Source: Paenibacillus sp. E222
GTDB lineage: Bacteria; Bacillota; Bacilli; Paenibacillales; Paenibacillaceae
NCBI RefSeq assembly: GCF_013401555.1
Contig: NZ_CP058552.1
Span: 6,882,001 to 6,946,000, forward strand
Length of the DNA: 64,000 nt
Direction: 5' to 3'
Part shown: in pieces, positions 42,684 through 51,941 of the stretch
Layout of the letters: every line of letters begins with the position of its first letter
Numbering within the stretch: the first letter of the stretch is position 1
Position numbers and translations under genes: made by a program
The notes under the pieces: generated by a model
Databases searched by the model: none
What the model saw: the letters and a program-made list of their open reading frames with translations, nothing else
Told to the model about the DNA's origin: nothing

Positions 42684-43784
42684 ATGGCTCCACGTCATTT
42701 AAATGCTTTTCAAGGCTCCAAAATCCGGCTAGCCGCTCCTTGCCCAGAAGACTGCATGCGGCTCTCCCGCTTCACTGACAGTTATGATTACTTGCGTAAT
42801 CTGGATACCGATATTGCTGTCCCGCTAACGCCGGATGAGACGGGGTCATCCGCAGTTCGCAGAGACAACGGTTTTGAATTTGCGCTGCGTACTCTCGAGG
42901 ATAATCGGTTCATCGGATTCACGGCTCTCTACCGAATTGAATGGAATAACCGCTCTGCACGCCTGGCCATTGGTATTGGTGATGATAAAGATCGGGGTAA
43001 AGGATACGGCAGTGATGCTCTCGCCCTGATTATTCGTTATGGATTCCATGAATTGAATCTGAATCGGATTGCGCTGGAAGTAATTGAATACAATGAGACT
43101 GCCCGACGCGCCTATCTGAAAGCCGGATTTCGGGAGGAAGGCCGCCAGCGTTCTGCCGTTCTACGGGATGGCACGCATTATGATCTGATCTCGATGAGTA
43201 TTCTTGCAGAAGAATGGTCAACGCAGACCAAACTTCCGCTCGCGTTTCAGTCCACTCATGCCCAAGGAGCTAAACAGAACGAAGATCACTCAGACTCACG
43301 ATTGGTCGCTGCCGAAGGATCTGCGTTGTCCTTACTTAACACCAAAGGTACAGAGAACTCTCCTGTCCAACCTCGGATTGGTGTGGGAGCAGTCATCCTC
43401 AACGAACGTAATGAAGTCCTTTTGGTTTGGCGGAATCGTCAGCCTGAACAGTACACCTGGAGTATCCCTGGGGGCAAAGTTGACCCATACGAATCCGTTG
43501 AAACGACGGTCATTCGAGAGATCAAGGAAGAAGTCGATCTGGATATTGCCATCGACAAGCTGCTCTGCACCGCAGAGACGATCCGACCTGAACAACAGGA
43601 GCATTGGATTTCCGTCCTCTACTCAACTCGAGTTATTGGCGGTATTGCTCGTAACCTCGAAGAAGGCGGAGCGATTGGTGAGATCGGTTGGTTCCCGTTG
43701 GATGATCTGCCATCGCCGCTCGCTAGTTTCGCGGTGCCTGGTCTGGAAGCTGCGAAGAAACTCCATCTTTATTCTGAAGATTGA
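42684..43784 (+). CDS. GNAT acetyltransferase-Nudix hydrolase fusion
   Basis: A 366-aa protein of two enzymes. Residues 1-175 are a GNAT domain (RIEWNNRSARLAIGIGDD, then RGKGYGSDALALIIRYGF and YNETARRAYLKAGFREEGR). A Ser/Glu-rich linker follows (about 180-228), then a Nudix domain (about 229-366) with the full box GGKVDPYESVETTVIREIKE. No internal ribosome site or stop separates them. The linker and frame are clean, so this is a real fusion. It may process and acylate related nucleotide-linked substrates. Confidence 0.88.
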   Translation: MAPRHLNAFQGSKIRLAAPCPEDCMRLSRFTDSYDYLRNLDTDIAVPLTPDETGSSAVRRDNGFEFALRTLEDNRFIGFTALYRIEWNNRSARLAIGIGDDKDRGKGYGSDALALIIRYGFHELNLNRIALEVIEYNETARRAYLKAGFREEGRQRSAVLRDGTHYDLISMSILAEEWSTQTKLPLAFQSTHAQGAKQNEDHSDSRLVAAEGSALSLLNTKGTENSPVQPRIGVGAVILNERNEVLLVWRNRQPEQYTWSIPGGKVDPYESVETTVIREIKEEVDLDIAIDKLLCTAETIRPEQQEHWISVLYSTRVIGGIARNLEEGGAIGEIGWFPLDDLPSPLASFAVPGLEAAKKLHLYSED

Positions 43785-43832
43785 AATCGGGAGAAACGAA
43801 TCTCATTACGGTCAGACAAGTCATATGATGAA

Positions 43833-43886
43833 TAACAGCCGCCGAACTCCTCTCTCTAACATAAGGGGGAGCTTGGCGGTTGTTTT
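43833..43886 (+). terminator. Terminator of the GNAT-Nudix gene
   Basis: AACAGCCGCCGAACTCC and GGGGAGCTTGGCGGTTGTT form a long stem followed by TTT, about 50 bases after the stop codon. Confidence 0.75.
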
Positions 43887-44017
43887 CAGTTTCTGCGCAA
43901 TTTCCTTCTTGGTGGTAGTCTCAGTACGTGAATACATAACTTTTTTTCCAAAATCAAGAACCGTTTGGCCCTTTCCACGGTCTAATACGCAACAACATCC
44001 ATGAAAGGAGGAGCCAT

Positions 44018-44533
44018 GTGACCCCTGCTCAACTGACCATCGCCGCACAGAAAGGGGATGCCGAGGCTTTTGCAGCCTTAATGGAGATGCATCAGAGCCG
44101 ACTGTACCGGATCGCCTATGCCTATCTGCACAGCGAGGAGGATGCGCTGGAAGCGATACAGGAATGCACCTACAGAGCTTATCGAAAGCTCAAGAAATTA
44201 AAAGAACCCTCCTATTTCGCCACTTGGCTGATCCGCATTCTGCTGAACTACTGTGTGGACGAACGCAAACGCAAGAGCCGGTTCAGCCACGTTACCGAAA
44301 TTCATGAACCTAGCAGCTGGGACCAGACCGCAGACCCTGATCTGGCCGCAGCTGTCTCTGCGCTGGATCCGGATTGCAAACTAATTATTATTCTAAGCTA
44401 TTTCGAAGGTTTCTCCTTAACAGAAGTCGCTGATATTCTCAAAATCCCGACCGGAACCGTAAAATCCCGATTGCACCGGGCACTTAGGCAGCTCCGGGAC
44501 CAACTTGAAACGAAAGGAGATATAACATCATGA
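44018..44533 (+). CDS. ECF-type RNA polymerase sigma factor
   Basis: The start is GTG 44018, six bases after AAAGGAGG. The 171-aa protein has sigma region 2 (AFAALMEMHQSRLYRIAYAY, then DALEAIQECTYRAYRKLKKL, WLIRILLNYCVDERKRK) and region 4 (IILSYFEGFSLTEVADIL, then IPTGTVKSRLHRALRQLRD). It is of the SigV/SigM-like group controlled by membrane anti-sigma factors. Its stop overlaps the start of the next gene (ATGA), which should encode its regulator. Confidence 0.9.
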   Translation: MTPAQLTIAAQKGDAEAFAALMEMHQSRLYRIAYAYLHSEEDALEAIQECTYRAYRKLKKLKEPSYFATWLIRILLNYCVDERKRKSRFSHVTEIHEPSSWDQTADPDLAAAVSALDPDCKLIIILSYFEGFSLTEVADILKIPTGTVKSRLHRALRQLRDQLETKGDITS

Positions 44534-45849
44534 ACGATGAAATAAAGCCATTTGAAGCCCTTGAGCAGCGTCTGAATGATCGTAAAAGGGAATACGACGC
44601 CATATCTGTACCGGATGCCGAAGCATATCAGGCTGTACAGGCCGGAATCCGTCAGGCTGCGCGCAAGCGCAAGTCACGGCTGCGCTGGGTTATGAGCTCC
44701 ATATCTGCAGCCGCGATCATCCTCGTGTTTACGGGATGTATCCGCATCTCCCCCGCCTTTGCGTCCTTTGTGGAGCAATTGCCCGGCATGGAAGGCATTG
44801 TGAGCATGATTCGCCAGGACAAAGGATTAATGATGGCCATCGATCAGTCCCTCTTGCAGAAGGTTGGTGTGACCGATGAGCATGATGGTGCTTCCTTGAC
44901 CGTTGAAGGCATTATCACAGACGAGTCACGTATGGTCATTTTTTACACGATGAAAGGCATGAAAGATCTAGAGAAAGGTCGATATGATATCGATTTGCTT
45001 GATAGGGATGGAAAAAAGCTGCCTGTTGCGTTTAGCTACTTCTCTCCTACGCCGGCTTCAGAAAGTGGCATTTATGAGGATAAAATCGATGTCTCATTCG
45101 CAGAGTCTTTACCACCACAAGAGCTGACCGTTGTATTTAAGGAACAAGGTAAAGAACCGAATAATAAGTGGAAGGTCACCTTCCCAGTGGATCGCAGCTT
45201 AACGAAAGGCATGAAAAAAATCATTCCCGTAAACCAAACAATGACCGTGGACGGGCAGCGTATTCAAGTAAAACAGGCCGTTCTGTATCCCACTCGCCTT
45301 GTTCTTGATATCGAATATGATCGGAACAATACCAAAAAAATCTTCGGAATTCGTGATCTGCAGTTGGTAGATGAGCAAGGCCGAGCATGGCGAACGGATT
45401 CCTCCTCCATCTCAGGCTCTGGAAGCTCTGTCTTTTTCGAAAGCATGTACTTCTCCGCTCCGAAAAAGCTGACGCTGCAAGGGTCTGGCCTTTCAGCAGT
45501 GGATAAGGATGAACTGGTTATCAGCATCGATCCATCTTCAGGTGAAATACAAGGTGGTCCATCGAGTTTGAAATTCCTGAAAAGCACGGCCCAGGGCAAA
45601 AATCTCATCCTCGAGTTTTCAATCGCAAACGCTCAAAATGCTACTTCAGGGCTATCATTTACCAATATCAAGGACAATAAAGGGAACCCTTTCGAAATTA
45701 ATGAAGTAGGCTGGAGCCCTTCCGTCTTTGAAGCAAGGGTTGTCATTAAAAATGGAGCCGCAGCTAAAGGAAATCTGACAATGGAAATAGACTCTTACCC
45801 TGATCAAATTCGTGCACCGTTCTCCATTGAAATTCCGGTGACTCCCTAA
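44530..45849 (+). CDS. DUF4179 membrane anti-sigma-like protein
   Basis: A 439-aa protein: about 55 charged cytoplasmic residues (RQAARKRKSRLRWVMSS), one membrane span (about 57-76, SISAAAIILVFTGCIRISPA), then a large extracellular domain of the DUF4179/DUF5643 type (FASFVEQLPGMEGIV near 80-94, VGVTDEHDGASLTVEGIITDE). The four-base overlap with the sigma gene shows co-translation, so it is likely the anti-sigma factor that senses an envelope signal. The C-terminal part is beta-rich. Confidence 0.83.
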   Translation: MNDEIKPFEALEQRLNDRKREYDAISVPDAEAYQAVQAGIRQAARKRKSRLRWVMSSISAAAIILVFTGCIRISPAFASFVEQLPGMEGIVSMIRQDKGLMMAIDQSLLQKVGVTDEHDGASLTVEGIITDESRMVIFYTMKGMKDLEKGRYDIDLLDRDGKKLPVAFSYFSPTPASESGIYEDKIDVSFAESLPPQELTVVFKEQGKEPNNKWKVTFPVDRSLTKGMKKIIPVNQTMTVDGQRIQVKQAVLYPTRLVLDIEYDRNNTKKIFGIRDLQLVDEQGRAWRTDSSSISGSGSSVFFESMYFSAPKKLTLQGSGLSAVDKDELVISIDPSSGEIQGGPSSLKFLKSTAQGKNLILEFSIANAQNATSGLSFTNIKDNKGNPFEINEVGWSPSVFEARVVIKNGAAAKGNLTMEIDSYPDQIRAPFSIEIPVTP

Positions 45850-45966
45850 AGGAAATGTCAGTAGCCATAATCACAAGCCACATGAAGTAGTCATGTACTA
45901 TAATGAAATGAAAATATCAAACATCTTCGTTAAATCGATATGTTCACAAGAAAGGGTGTTTCCACA

Positions 45967-47010
45967 ATGAATAAGCGTTCGATCCGTTACCCGCAACCCC
46001 TCGCTCCGGGAAATACCATTGGTGTGGCTGCGCCATCCAGCGGTGTAAGTGAATCCTTGCATCATTACCTTGAAGAGAGCAGGCACAACATGGAGCGACT
46101 TGGTTTTGGTGTTCAGGAAAGCCCATTTCTACGGCATAACGCCAAATGTGTAAGTTCATCCAAGGAAGATCGCGCTGCCGAGATGAATGCATTTTTCCGT
46201 GACCCTGAGATTCAGGCTATTATCCCTCCGTGGGGTGGAGAGTTCCTTATGGATATTCTGCCCCTGCTCGATTGGGAAACTTTGAAAACCTTGCCGCCCA
46301 AATGGGTTATGGGATATTCGGATATCAGCACCTTTTTATTCGCATACACCCTGATCACCGGAACAGCTTCGGCACACGGTACGAACTACGTGGACCTTAG
46401 ATCCAATGAACTCGATCCGGTGACCGCCCGCTGGATTGATGTATTACAGACTGGCCAGGGAGGGCAGGTTACCCAATCTTCCTCCACTCACTATCAATCG
46501 GAATGGAAACCGGAGTTGTCGAGGTTCAATCTGGATACTCCTTCTCACTGGAAACAGCTGGGGCAGCCCGAAGGAGCAGACTCGCAGGTTACATTCTCAG
46601 GTCGGTTGATCGGCGGCTGCATGGATACAATCACCTGTCTGATTGGCACGCCTTACGCACCAGTTGAAGCGTATCTTGATCAGTATTGTGCAGAAGAAGG
46701 AACGATCTGGTATCTGGAAAGCTGTGAGATGAATGCGGGTGATATCTACCGTCATCTGTGGCAGATGAGACAGGCTGGCTGGTTTGCTGGCGTTAAAGGC
46801 TTCATGTTTGGCCGACCTGCTGGTTATTCCGATACAGGAGATTTCAATTTCACCGATGCCCTGTCTTCGGCTCTCGGAGATATGGATGTACCCGTTTTGT
46901 ATGACGTGGATCTTGGCCACATCCCGCCACAATTAACTTTTGTGAATGGCGCACTGGGCAGCGTGGCTTATGAGAATGGGCGCGGAAGACTTGAGATGGC
47001 ATTTGTGTGA
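45967..47010 (+). CDS. S66 family LD-carboxypeptidase/MccF-like peptidase
   Basis: A start at ATG 45967 (RBS AAGAAAGGGTG). The 347-aa protein has the S66 pattern: LAPGNTIGVAAPSSGVSE, the strand and nucleophile region IIPPWGGEFLMDILPLLDW and MGYSDISTFLFA, then ASAHGTNY, GGCMDTITCLIGTPYAP and the end FGRPAGYSDT with YDVDLGHIPPQ. The nucleophilic Ser is in GYSDIS; the His of DLGHIPPQ completes the charge relay. The PPWGG variant and length resemble MccF-like proteins, which cleave peptide-nucleotides or L,D-peptides. Confidence 0.87.
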   Translation: MNKRSIRYPQPLAPGNTIGVAAPSSGVSESLHHYLEESRHNMERLGFGVQESPFLRHNAKCVSSSKEDRAAEMNAFFRDPEIQAIIPPWGGEFLMDILPLLDWETLKTLPPKWVMGYSDISTFLFAYTLITGTASAHGTNYVDLRSNELDPVTARWIDVLQTGQGGQVTQSSSTHYQSEWKPELSRFNLDTPSHWKQLGQPEGADSQVTFSGRLIGGCMDTITCLIGTPYAPVEAYLDQYCAEEGTIWYLESCEMNAGDIYRHLWQMRQAGWFAGVKGFMFGRPAGYSDTGDFNFTDALSSALGDMDVPVLYDVDLGHIPPQLTFVNGALGSVAYENGRGRLEMAFV

Positions 47011-47074
47011 TCACCTTTTGTAGGCAGATGCATACCTTGAAGTAAGAAATGATTTTGAGGAAGGGTTGTGCATC

Positions 47075-47380
47075 ATGTCTGAATCCACATCCACACCATC
47101 CTCACGGGTCGTATACCAAGCCAATCAACCAATGCTCCAATCCGTGCAAAGTGTGCGGAATATGCTTCATCATACAGCCCGGCAGCATGTCGGCAAGAAG
47201 GTGCAAGTCCAGAATATCGATGGTCAGGTATGGGAAGGCGTCATTATCAGCGCGGATCGGGGAATTTTGTATCTCCAGGTTACGCCGATGCATGGATATC
47301 CCGAGCCACGTGCCTTGTTTGGACCAACCATTCTGCCACTCGTGCTGTATGAGCTGTTAGTCATTACGCTGTTGATGTAG
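47075..47380 (+). CDS. Small uncharacterised protein
   Basis: A 101-aa product from ATG 47075 behind AGGAAGGG. The middle (ARQHVGKKVQVQNIDGQVWE and GVIISADRGILYLQV) looks like an SH3-type or Sm-like small barrel, and the C-terminus is hydrophobic (LPLVLYELLVITLLM). I do not recognise a named family. Single gene with a terminator downstream. Confidence 0.6.
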   Translation: MSESTSTPSSRVVYQANQPMLQSVQSVRNMLHHTARQHVGKKVQVQNIDGQVWEGVIISADRGILYLQVTPMHGYPEPRALFGPTILPLVLYELLVITLLM

Positions 47381-47412
47381 TTGTTTTTGGTATCGATCGA
47401 TCCTAGCCCAAG

Positions 47413-47460
47413 AAGCTTCCCTCCCTTTGACCATCAGGCCGCGGGAGCGAAGCCTTTTTT
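47413..47460 (+). terminator. Terminator after the small gene at 47.1-47.4 kb
   Basis: GCTTCCCTCCC and GGGAGCGAAGCC pair across a loop and are followed by TTTTTT. Confidence 0.8.
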
Positions 47461-47629
47461 GGGTTTTAAGCGTTAATGGGTTATCAATTTGGTGTCAATG
47501 TAAGCAATAGTCTCTATAGCCTGGATGACTACCTGTGGTTCGTGCGGTATGTTTCCTTGTTAACGTGTGAAATATGATACAATGGTGTCGGCACCAAGCC
47601 TTATCTCATATGAACGGAGCTTGATCCGG

Positions 47630-48442
47630 TTGGAATATATCCCTCATGATCCTCCACCCGCGCCTCAGTCTGAGACGGAGCTGGTTGGGACAAATCATAC
47701 TGAACAATCCCGCGTGATTGCAATCTGTCTACTGGCAGGCAAAATCATGCTGCAAAGCGGCGGTGAAACCTATCGTGTGGAAGATACGATGAAACGCATG
47801 GCTGCCGCGCTGGGCCTTCCCCATTCGCACAGTTATGTTGTGCCCACAGGCATCTTCTTCTCGGTTGATGCAACCGAGCCTGCCAAGCTGATACGGATTT
47901 CTGAACGAACCACGGATTTGCACAAGGTGTCCGAAGTGAATGCCGTTTCCCGGCGTATTGGACAAGGGGAATTGTCCGTTGAGGATGCCTATGCATTGTT
48001 ACAACAAATTGAGGGACAGCCCTCCTCCTATTCTGCGGTTATACGGCTTACGGCGGCGGCGTTATCCAGTGGGTGCTTTACCATTATGTTTGGTGGAGGC
48101 TGGGTCGACTTTCTCCCTGCTGTACTCTGCGGTGGTATTGGCTATGCAGCGGTCATTGCCTTCCATCGACTGGTACTCGTAAAGTTTTTTGCCGAGCTGA
48201 CAGCTTCATTTGTGATTGGTCTGCTCGCCTTTTTGCTTGTCTATATGGGCGCGGGTCATGAACGGGACAAAATCATTATTGGCTCAGTCATGCCCCTGGT
48301 ACCGGGACTGCTGATTACTAATGCTGTGCGTGACCTGATGGCCGGGCATCTCGTGTCCGGGTTATCCAAGGGAGCCGAGGCGTTTCTGACGGCTTTTGCG
48401 ATTGGTACAGGCATTGCTGTTGTTTTTTCACTTTTTACGTAA
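47630..48442 (+). CDS. Threonine/serine exporter, ThrE-type large subunit (YjjP-like)
   Basis: The start is uncertain: TTG 47630 has an ACGGAG site. The earlier GTG at 47567 has none, and a TACAAT box lies between. The product contains the cytoplasmic ThrE domain (VIAICLLAGKIMLQSGGETY, RVEDTMKRMAAALGL, SYVVPTGIFFSV) and then five membrane spans with IIGSVMPLVPGLLITNAVRD. With the next gene it forms the two-part exporter of threonine and serine. The two frames overlap slightly. Confidence 0.88.
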   Translation: MEYIPHDPPPAPQSETELVGTNHTEQSRVIAICLLAGKIMLQSGGETYRVEDTMKRMAAALGLPHSHSYVVPTGIFFSVDATEPAKLIRISERTTDLHKVSEVNAVSRRIGQGELSVEDAYALLQQIEGQPSSYSAVIRLTAAALSSGCFTIMFGGGWVDFLPAVLCGGIGYAAVIAFHRLVLVKFFAELTASFVIGLLAFLLVYMGAGHERDKIIIGSVMPLVPGLLITNAVRDLMAGHLVSGLSKGAEAFLTAFAIGTGIAVVFSLFT

Positions 48443-48461
48443 GACGGAGGAGTTGCAGGTT

Positions 48462-48911
48462 ATGCTTCATTTTATTGAACAAGCCCTGACCAGCTTTGTC
48501 GCCTCGGCCGCTTTTGGCATTATTTTTAACGCTCCTCGGCGCATGCTGCTTCACGGTGGATTTGTCGGCATGATCGGCTGGATCATCTATATTGTGCTCG
48601 AATATGCCGCGGATGCTGTTCCTGCTACCTTGGCAGCGACCATCGCGGTTGGTGTCATAAGCCAGCTGTTCTCCCGCATGTTTCGCGCACCCGTCATTAT
48701 CTTCAGCGTGGCAGGTATCATTCCGCTCGTCCCCGGTGGACTGGCCTATAATGCGATGCGTAATTTTGTGCAAAATGACTACGGTGCTGCCATGGAGATG
48801 GCTGCCAAAGCGCTCATGTTATCCGGTGCCATCGCGATCGGACTTGTATTGTCCGAGGTGTTGAACCAGATGATTCGTCGTATACCTGAATCTTTGCGAG
48901 CAAAACCCTAA
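48462..48911 (+). CDS. Threonine/serine exporter, small membrane subunit (YjjB-like)
   Basis: A start at ATG 48462 behind GGAGGAG. The 149-aa protein has four membrane spans and the family motif VIIFSVAGIIPLVPGGLAYN followed by AMRNF. It starts 19 bases after its partner gene and is followed by a terminator, so the two form one transcription unit. In other bacteria the pair exports amino acids together. Confidence 0.88.
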   Translation: MLHFIEQALTSFVASAAFGIIFNAPRRMLLHGGFVGMIGWIIYIVLEYAADAVPATLAATIAVGVISQLFSRMFRAPVIIFSVAGIIPLVPGGLAYNAMRNFVQNDYGAAMEMAAKALMLSGAIAIGLVLSEVLNQMIRRIPESLRAKP

Positions 48912-48937
48912 CAGCAGATGAATATCATTACAACGAT

Positions 48938-48984
48938 AAAGACCCGTTAGAGACAGGGTAAAATACTGTCCTTCACGGGTCTTC
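48938..48984 (+). terminator. Terminator of the exporter operon
   Basis: AAAGACCCGT and ACGGGTCTT pair, with an inner GACAG/CTGTC stem, about 27 bases after the stop codon. Confidence 0.7.
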
Positions 48985-49121
48985 CATATTTCCAGACAAT
49001 ATTGATCCGTGATCATCTAATATGAGGTGTTTTGTTTTCATCATTGTATCCATTTGTTCGATAACTGTGCGATCCATGTTGAAAAATCCCTGAGTAATGG
49101 ATTACGGTAAACCATTCTCTT

Positions 49122-50984
49122 CTATGGCAATGCACGCTTCATCACCGACGCAAATAAATCCGCCGCGGCACCACTTCCGGATCTCATATAATGCTCTGCA
49201 TCCGTACGATCAAATCCCATCCAGACTGCAGCCGTCCACTTGCTGGTATATCCTACAAACCACAGATCCCTGTTCGCCTCCTTGCTTACACCAGGTATTG
49301 CAGCTTGCGTTGTTCCTGTCTTCCCCGCTACCTTATGCTGACTCAGTTGTGCCCTACTTCCGGTACCTTGACTGACCACATCTTGGAGCATGCCGGTCAT
49401 GGTCGTCGCCGTACTGTTGGAGATCACCTGTTTGTTCTCTGGCTTAAAAGCATAGATTGTCCGGCCGCGTGAATCCGTAATTTCACGAATCAGATGTGCC
49501 GTATTGAACTTGCCGTTATTGGCAAACACGGAATATGCCTGAGACATTTTCAGTGGAGACACCCCTTCATGCAAACCACCCAAAGCGATCGACAGATTGA
49601 GATCCTCCCTGCCCAGTTCAATGCCCAATCGACCTGCAAATTGATGTGCCCGTCCCAGCCCTGTCTCATGCAGCAGCCATACGGCTGGAGCATTGATGGA
49701 ATGTTCAATCGCTTGCGACATCGTAACTGTACCTCTGTAACGCCCGCCCAAATTGCTTGGTTGATAACTCCCATATTTCATGCGTTGATCAGGTAGTATA
49801 CTCTCTGGCTTAAACCGACCAGATTCCAATGCAGGTCCATATACAATAATGGGCTTAAATGCAGAACCGGGTTGTCTTGCATCCGTGGTTGCCCGGTTAA
49901 TGCCTCCTTTTACAGGGTCTCGCCCGCCCATCATCGCTTTGACTTCACCGTTATGCTGATCCAGTATGACCATGCTCGCCTGCACTTGCTCATCCTCACG
50001 ATCATCGGTGAATCGAGAAGATTCACGGAATGCTTGCTCCATCGCCAGCTGCGCCTGATCATCCAATCCCGTACGAATGGTCCAGCCTGCGGATTGAATC
50101 TCTGCTCCACTCTTGCCTGTCAGACGGGAAGCCTCCTCGATTACCGCATCCAAGGCAGACACGTAGGCAGGCACTGTTGAGGCTGGAGTCGATTCAGATG
50201 TTAAATTAGGCGGTGTATAGTCCACACTTCGCGCCTCATTCATCTGTTTCTTGGTGATGATTCCTTGCTCATGCATGAGGCCAAGAACCACAGAACGCCT
50301 CTCTTTGGACAGGTCTTCCCGATCCACCGGATTGTATATGGAAGGTCCCTTCGGAATTCCGGCCAGCGTAGCCATTTGCCAGATCTCCAGTTGATGTAAA
50401 TCCTTGATCCCGAAGTATCGCCATGCCGCGGCTTTAACCCCATATTGCTGGCGTCCCATATAAATATGATTCAAATACAGCTCCAATAGCTCATCCTTGC
50501 TAAATCTCTTTTCCATCGCCATGGCAATCGACATTTCATTCACCTTGCGGACCAGCGTTTTATCCCCGTTCAAGTAGAGATTTCTGGCTAGTTGCTGTGT
50601 AATCGAGCTGCCTCCCTGACTCAGGTTCATATGTAAAACATCCTGCACAACCGCCCTGCCAATTCCGATAAAATCCAGTCCATCGTGGTTATAGAAACGT
50701 CGATCTTCCGTAGCCAGAAACGCCTGCTTTAATAGATCCGGCATATCCTTCAAATCGGCATACTCCATATATCCCTTGGTTTGCACTTGTAATCTCGAAA
50801 TTTCTGTTCCAGCTGCATTGGTAATGATGGTGGAAGAGGCCACTGAAATAGCCTCAGGATGATTGCGAAGCACACCTTCGCCGTAAGTAACTAGATAGAT
50901 ATAGCCAACCGCTAGCAAAATAACGATTACTACAGAGGCATCAAATATGTGATAAATTCCGCGCCTTATGCTGAATCTCAACAT
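49122..50984 (-). CDS. Class A penicillin-binding protein (transglycosylase/transpeptidase)
   Basis: A 620-aa protein. After one N-terminal membrane span (about 17-34) comes a GT51 transglycosylase domain (FLATEDRRFYNHDGLD with catalytic Glu, GGSSITQQLARNLYL, KVNEMSIAMAMEK), and then the transpeptidase domain with the SxxK box GSAFKP, the SxN box HSINAP and KTGTT. All catalytic motifs are present. It should polymerise and cross-link peptidoglycan at the cell surface. It lies downstream of a sensor/regulator set and overlaps the preceding gene by 7 bases, suggesting control by that system. Confidence 0.93.
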   Translation of the reverse strand: MLRFSIRRGIYHIFDASVVIVILLAVGYIYLVTYGEGVLRNHPEAISVASSTIITNAAGTEISRLQVQTKGYMEYADLKDMPDLLKQAFLATEDRRFYNHDGLDFIGIGRAVVQDVLHMNLSQGGSSITQQLARNLYLNGDKTLVRKVNEMSIAMAMEKRFSKDELLELYLNHIYMGRQQYGVKAAAWRYFGIKDLHQLEIWQMATLAGIPKGPSIYNPVDREDLSKERRSVVLGLMHEQGIITKKQMNEARSVDYTPPNLTSESTPASTVPAYVSALDAVIEEASRLTGKSGAEIQSAGWTIRTGLDDQAQLAMEQAFRESSRFTDDREDEQVQASMVILDQHNGEVKAMMGGRDPVKGGINRATTDARQPGSAFKPIIVYGPALESGRFKPESILPDQRMKYGSYQPSNLGGRYRGTVTMSQAIEHSINAPAVWLLHETGLGRAHQFAGRLGIELGREDLNLSIALGGLHEGVSPLKMSQAYSVFANNGKFNTAHLIREITDSRGRTIYAFKPENKQVISNSTATTMTGMLQDVVSQGTGSRAQLSQHKVAGKTGTTQAAIPGVSKEANRDLWFVGYTSKWTAAVWMGFDRTDAEHYMRSGSGAAADLFASVMKRALP

Positions 50985-51790
50985 TCAGGTTTCCTAAATG
51001 CATGTGGATTGGAGCCTGAATGTTCCTGTGGCTTCATTTCCATAGAATCCAGGGCAAGCTCCAGACTTAACGTCTGTTTATACGCCAGTTTGACCCAGTG
51101 CAGAATCTCCGATTCATCCCGGCAGCGTCCTTCCATGATCGTGTCAAGTGAAGAACGAACACCGTAGAGAGTCAGTTTAATCGGCAAATCGGCATTTATA
51201 CGACCAGATTGTGATCCAACCCACTCTTCTTGATTACGTTGCTTATGGTTTCTCTCATTCTCTAACACCATTTGTTCCCGGCTACTTTCATCGCCATACA
51301 TATACTCACTAGGACTGGACCAGTTTTCCCCACTCGGTTCTCTATTTACCCACTCCCGGTCTGAACTGTTTATGTGCTCCGCTTGTATACGTACCACAAC
51401 GTCATTCAGATCGGCTGCAATCTGACGCAGCTCTCCTCCGTTCAACACTTCTATCTGTGCTGGAATTCGGCCATTGGCCAGTTCATGAGTTCCACGACCA
51501 ATCACCTTGAGGTCATCTGCAATCTTCTGGGATCGAATCCAAAAAAACAAAGCAAATAGACCACCCCCGATGAATATAACGAAGGGCGTTGTACCGATAT
51601 GGTTTATCACCCAGTACATAACTCGAGTTAAACCAGTTGTCTCTGACAGGATATGATGGTGGGCAAAACGTAACATGTGATAAACGACAAATAGGAGCGC
51701 TGCGCTAAGTAACGCGCTTGCTCCACAGATATATATGTATCTTAGTCTGACTGTACGTAATAATAATCTCATATTCGGTATCCTCCTCAA
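50978..51790 (-). CDS. Degenerate histidine-kinase-like membrane protein (lacks His and ATPase domain)
   Basis: 270 aa. Two membrane spans (about 18-40 and 68-85) and a HAMP-like linker (IADDLKVIGRGTHELANGRI) are followed by a poorly conserved insertion. The C-terminal segment, from KLTLYGVRSSLDTIMEGR to LAYKQTLSLELALDSMEM, aligns with the DHp helices of the neighbouring kinase (ISHDLRTPLTSILGFLEYIE to IAYEKSLTLRKLIDDLFEY) but lacks the phospho-acceptor His and stops before the ATP domain. It overlaps the PBP gene by 7 bases. Probably a pseudokinase partner of the sensor. Confidence 0.7.
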   Translation of the reverse strand: MRRIPNMRLLLRTVRLRYIYICGASALLSAALLFVVYHMLRFAHHHILSETTGLTRVMYWVINHIGTTPFVIFIGGGLFALFFWIRSQKIADDLKVIGRGTHELANGRIPAQIEVLNGGELRQIAADLNDVVVRIQAEHINSSDREWVNREPSGENWSSPSEYMYGDESSREQMVLENERNHKQRNQEEWVGSQSGRINADLPIKLTLYGVRSSLDTIMEGRCRDESEILHWVKLAYKQTLSLELALDSMEMKPQEHSGSNPHAFRKPEC

Positions 51791-51941
51791 TTTTGCGATT
51801 CATGTGTACGATTGAGGTTAAGAATACAGAATATTTCTTAATGAGGAAGTGGGTAACTTCTTATCATTTTCTTAATTCAGCATTATGCCTACATGTTGAA
51901 TCAAGCAAGCTCTCTTACAATTAGAAGAGAATTCTGCCAGG

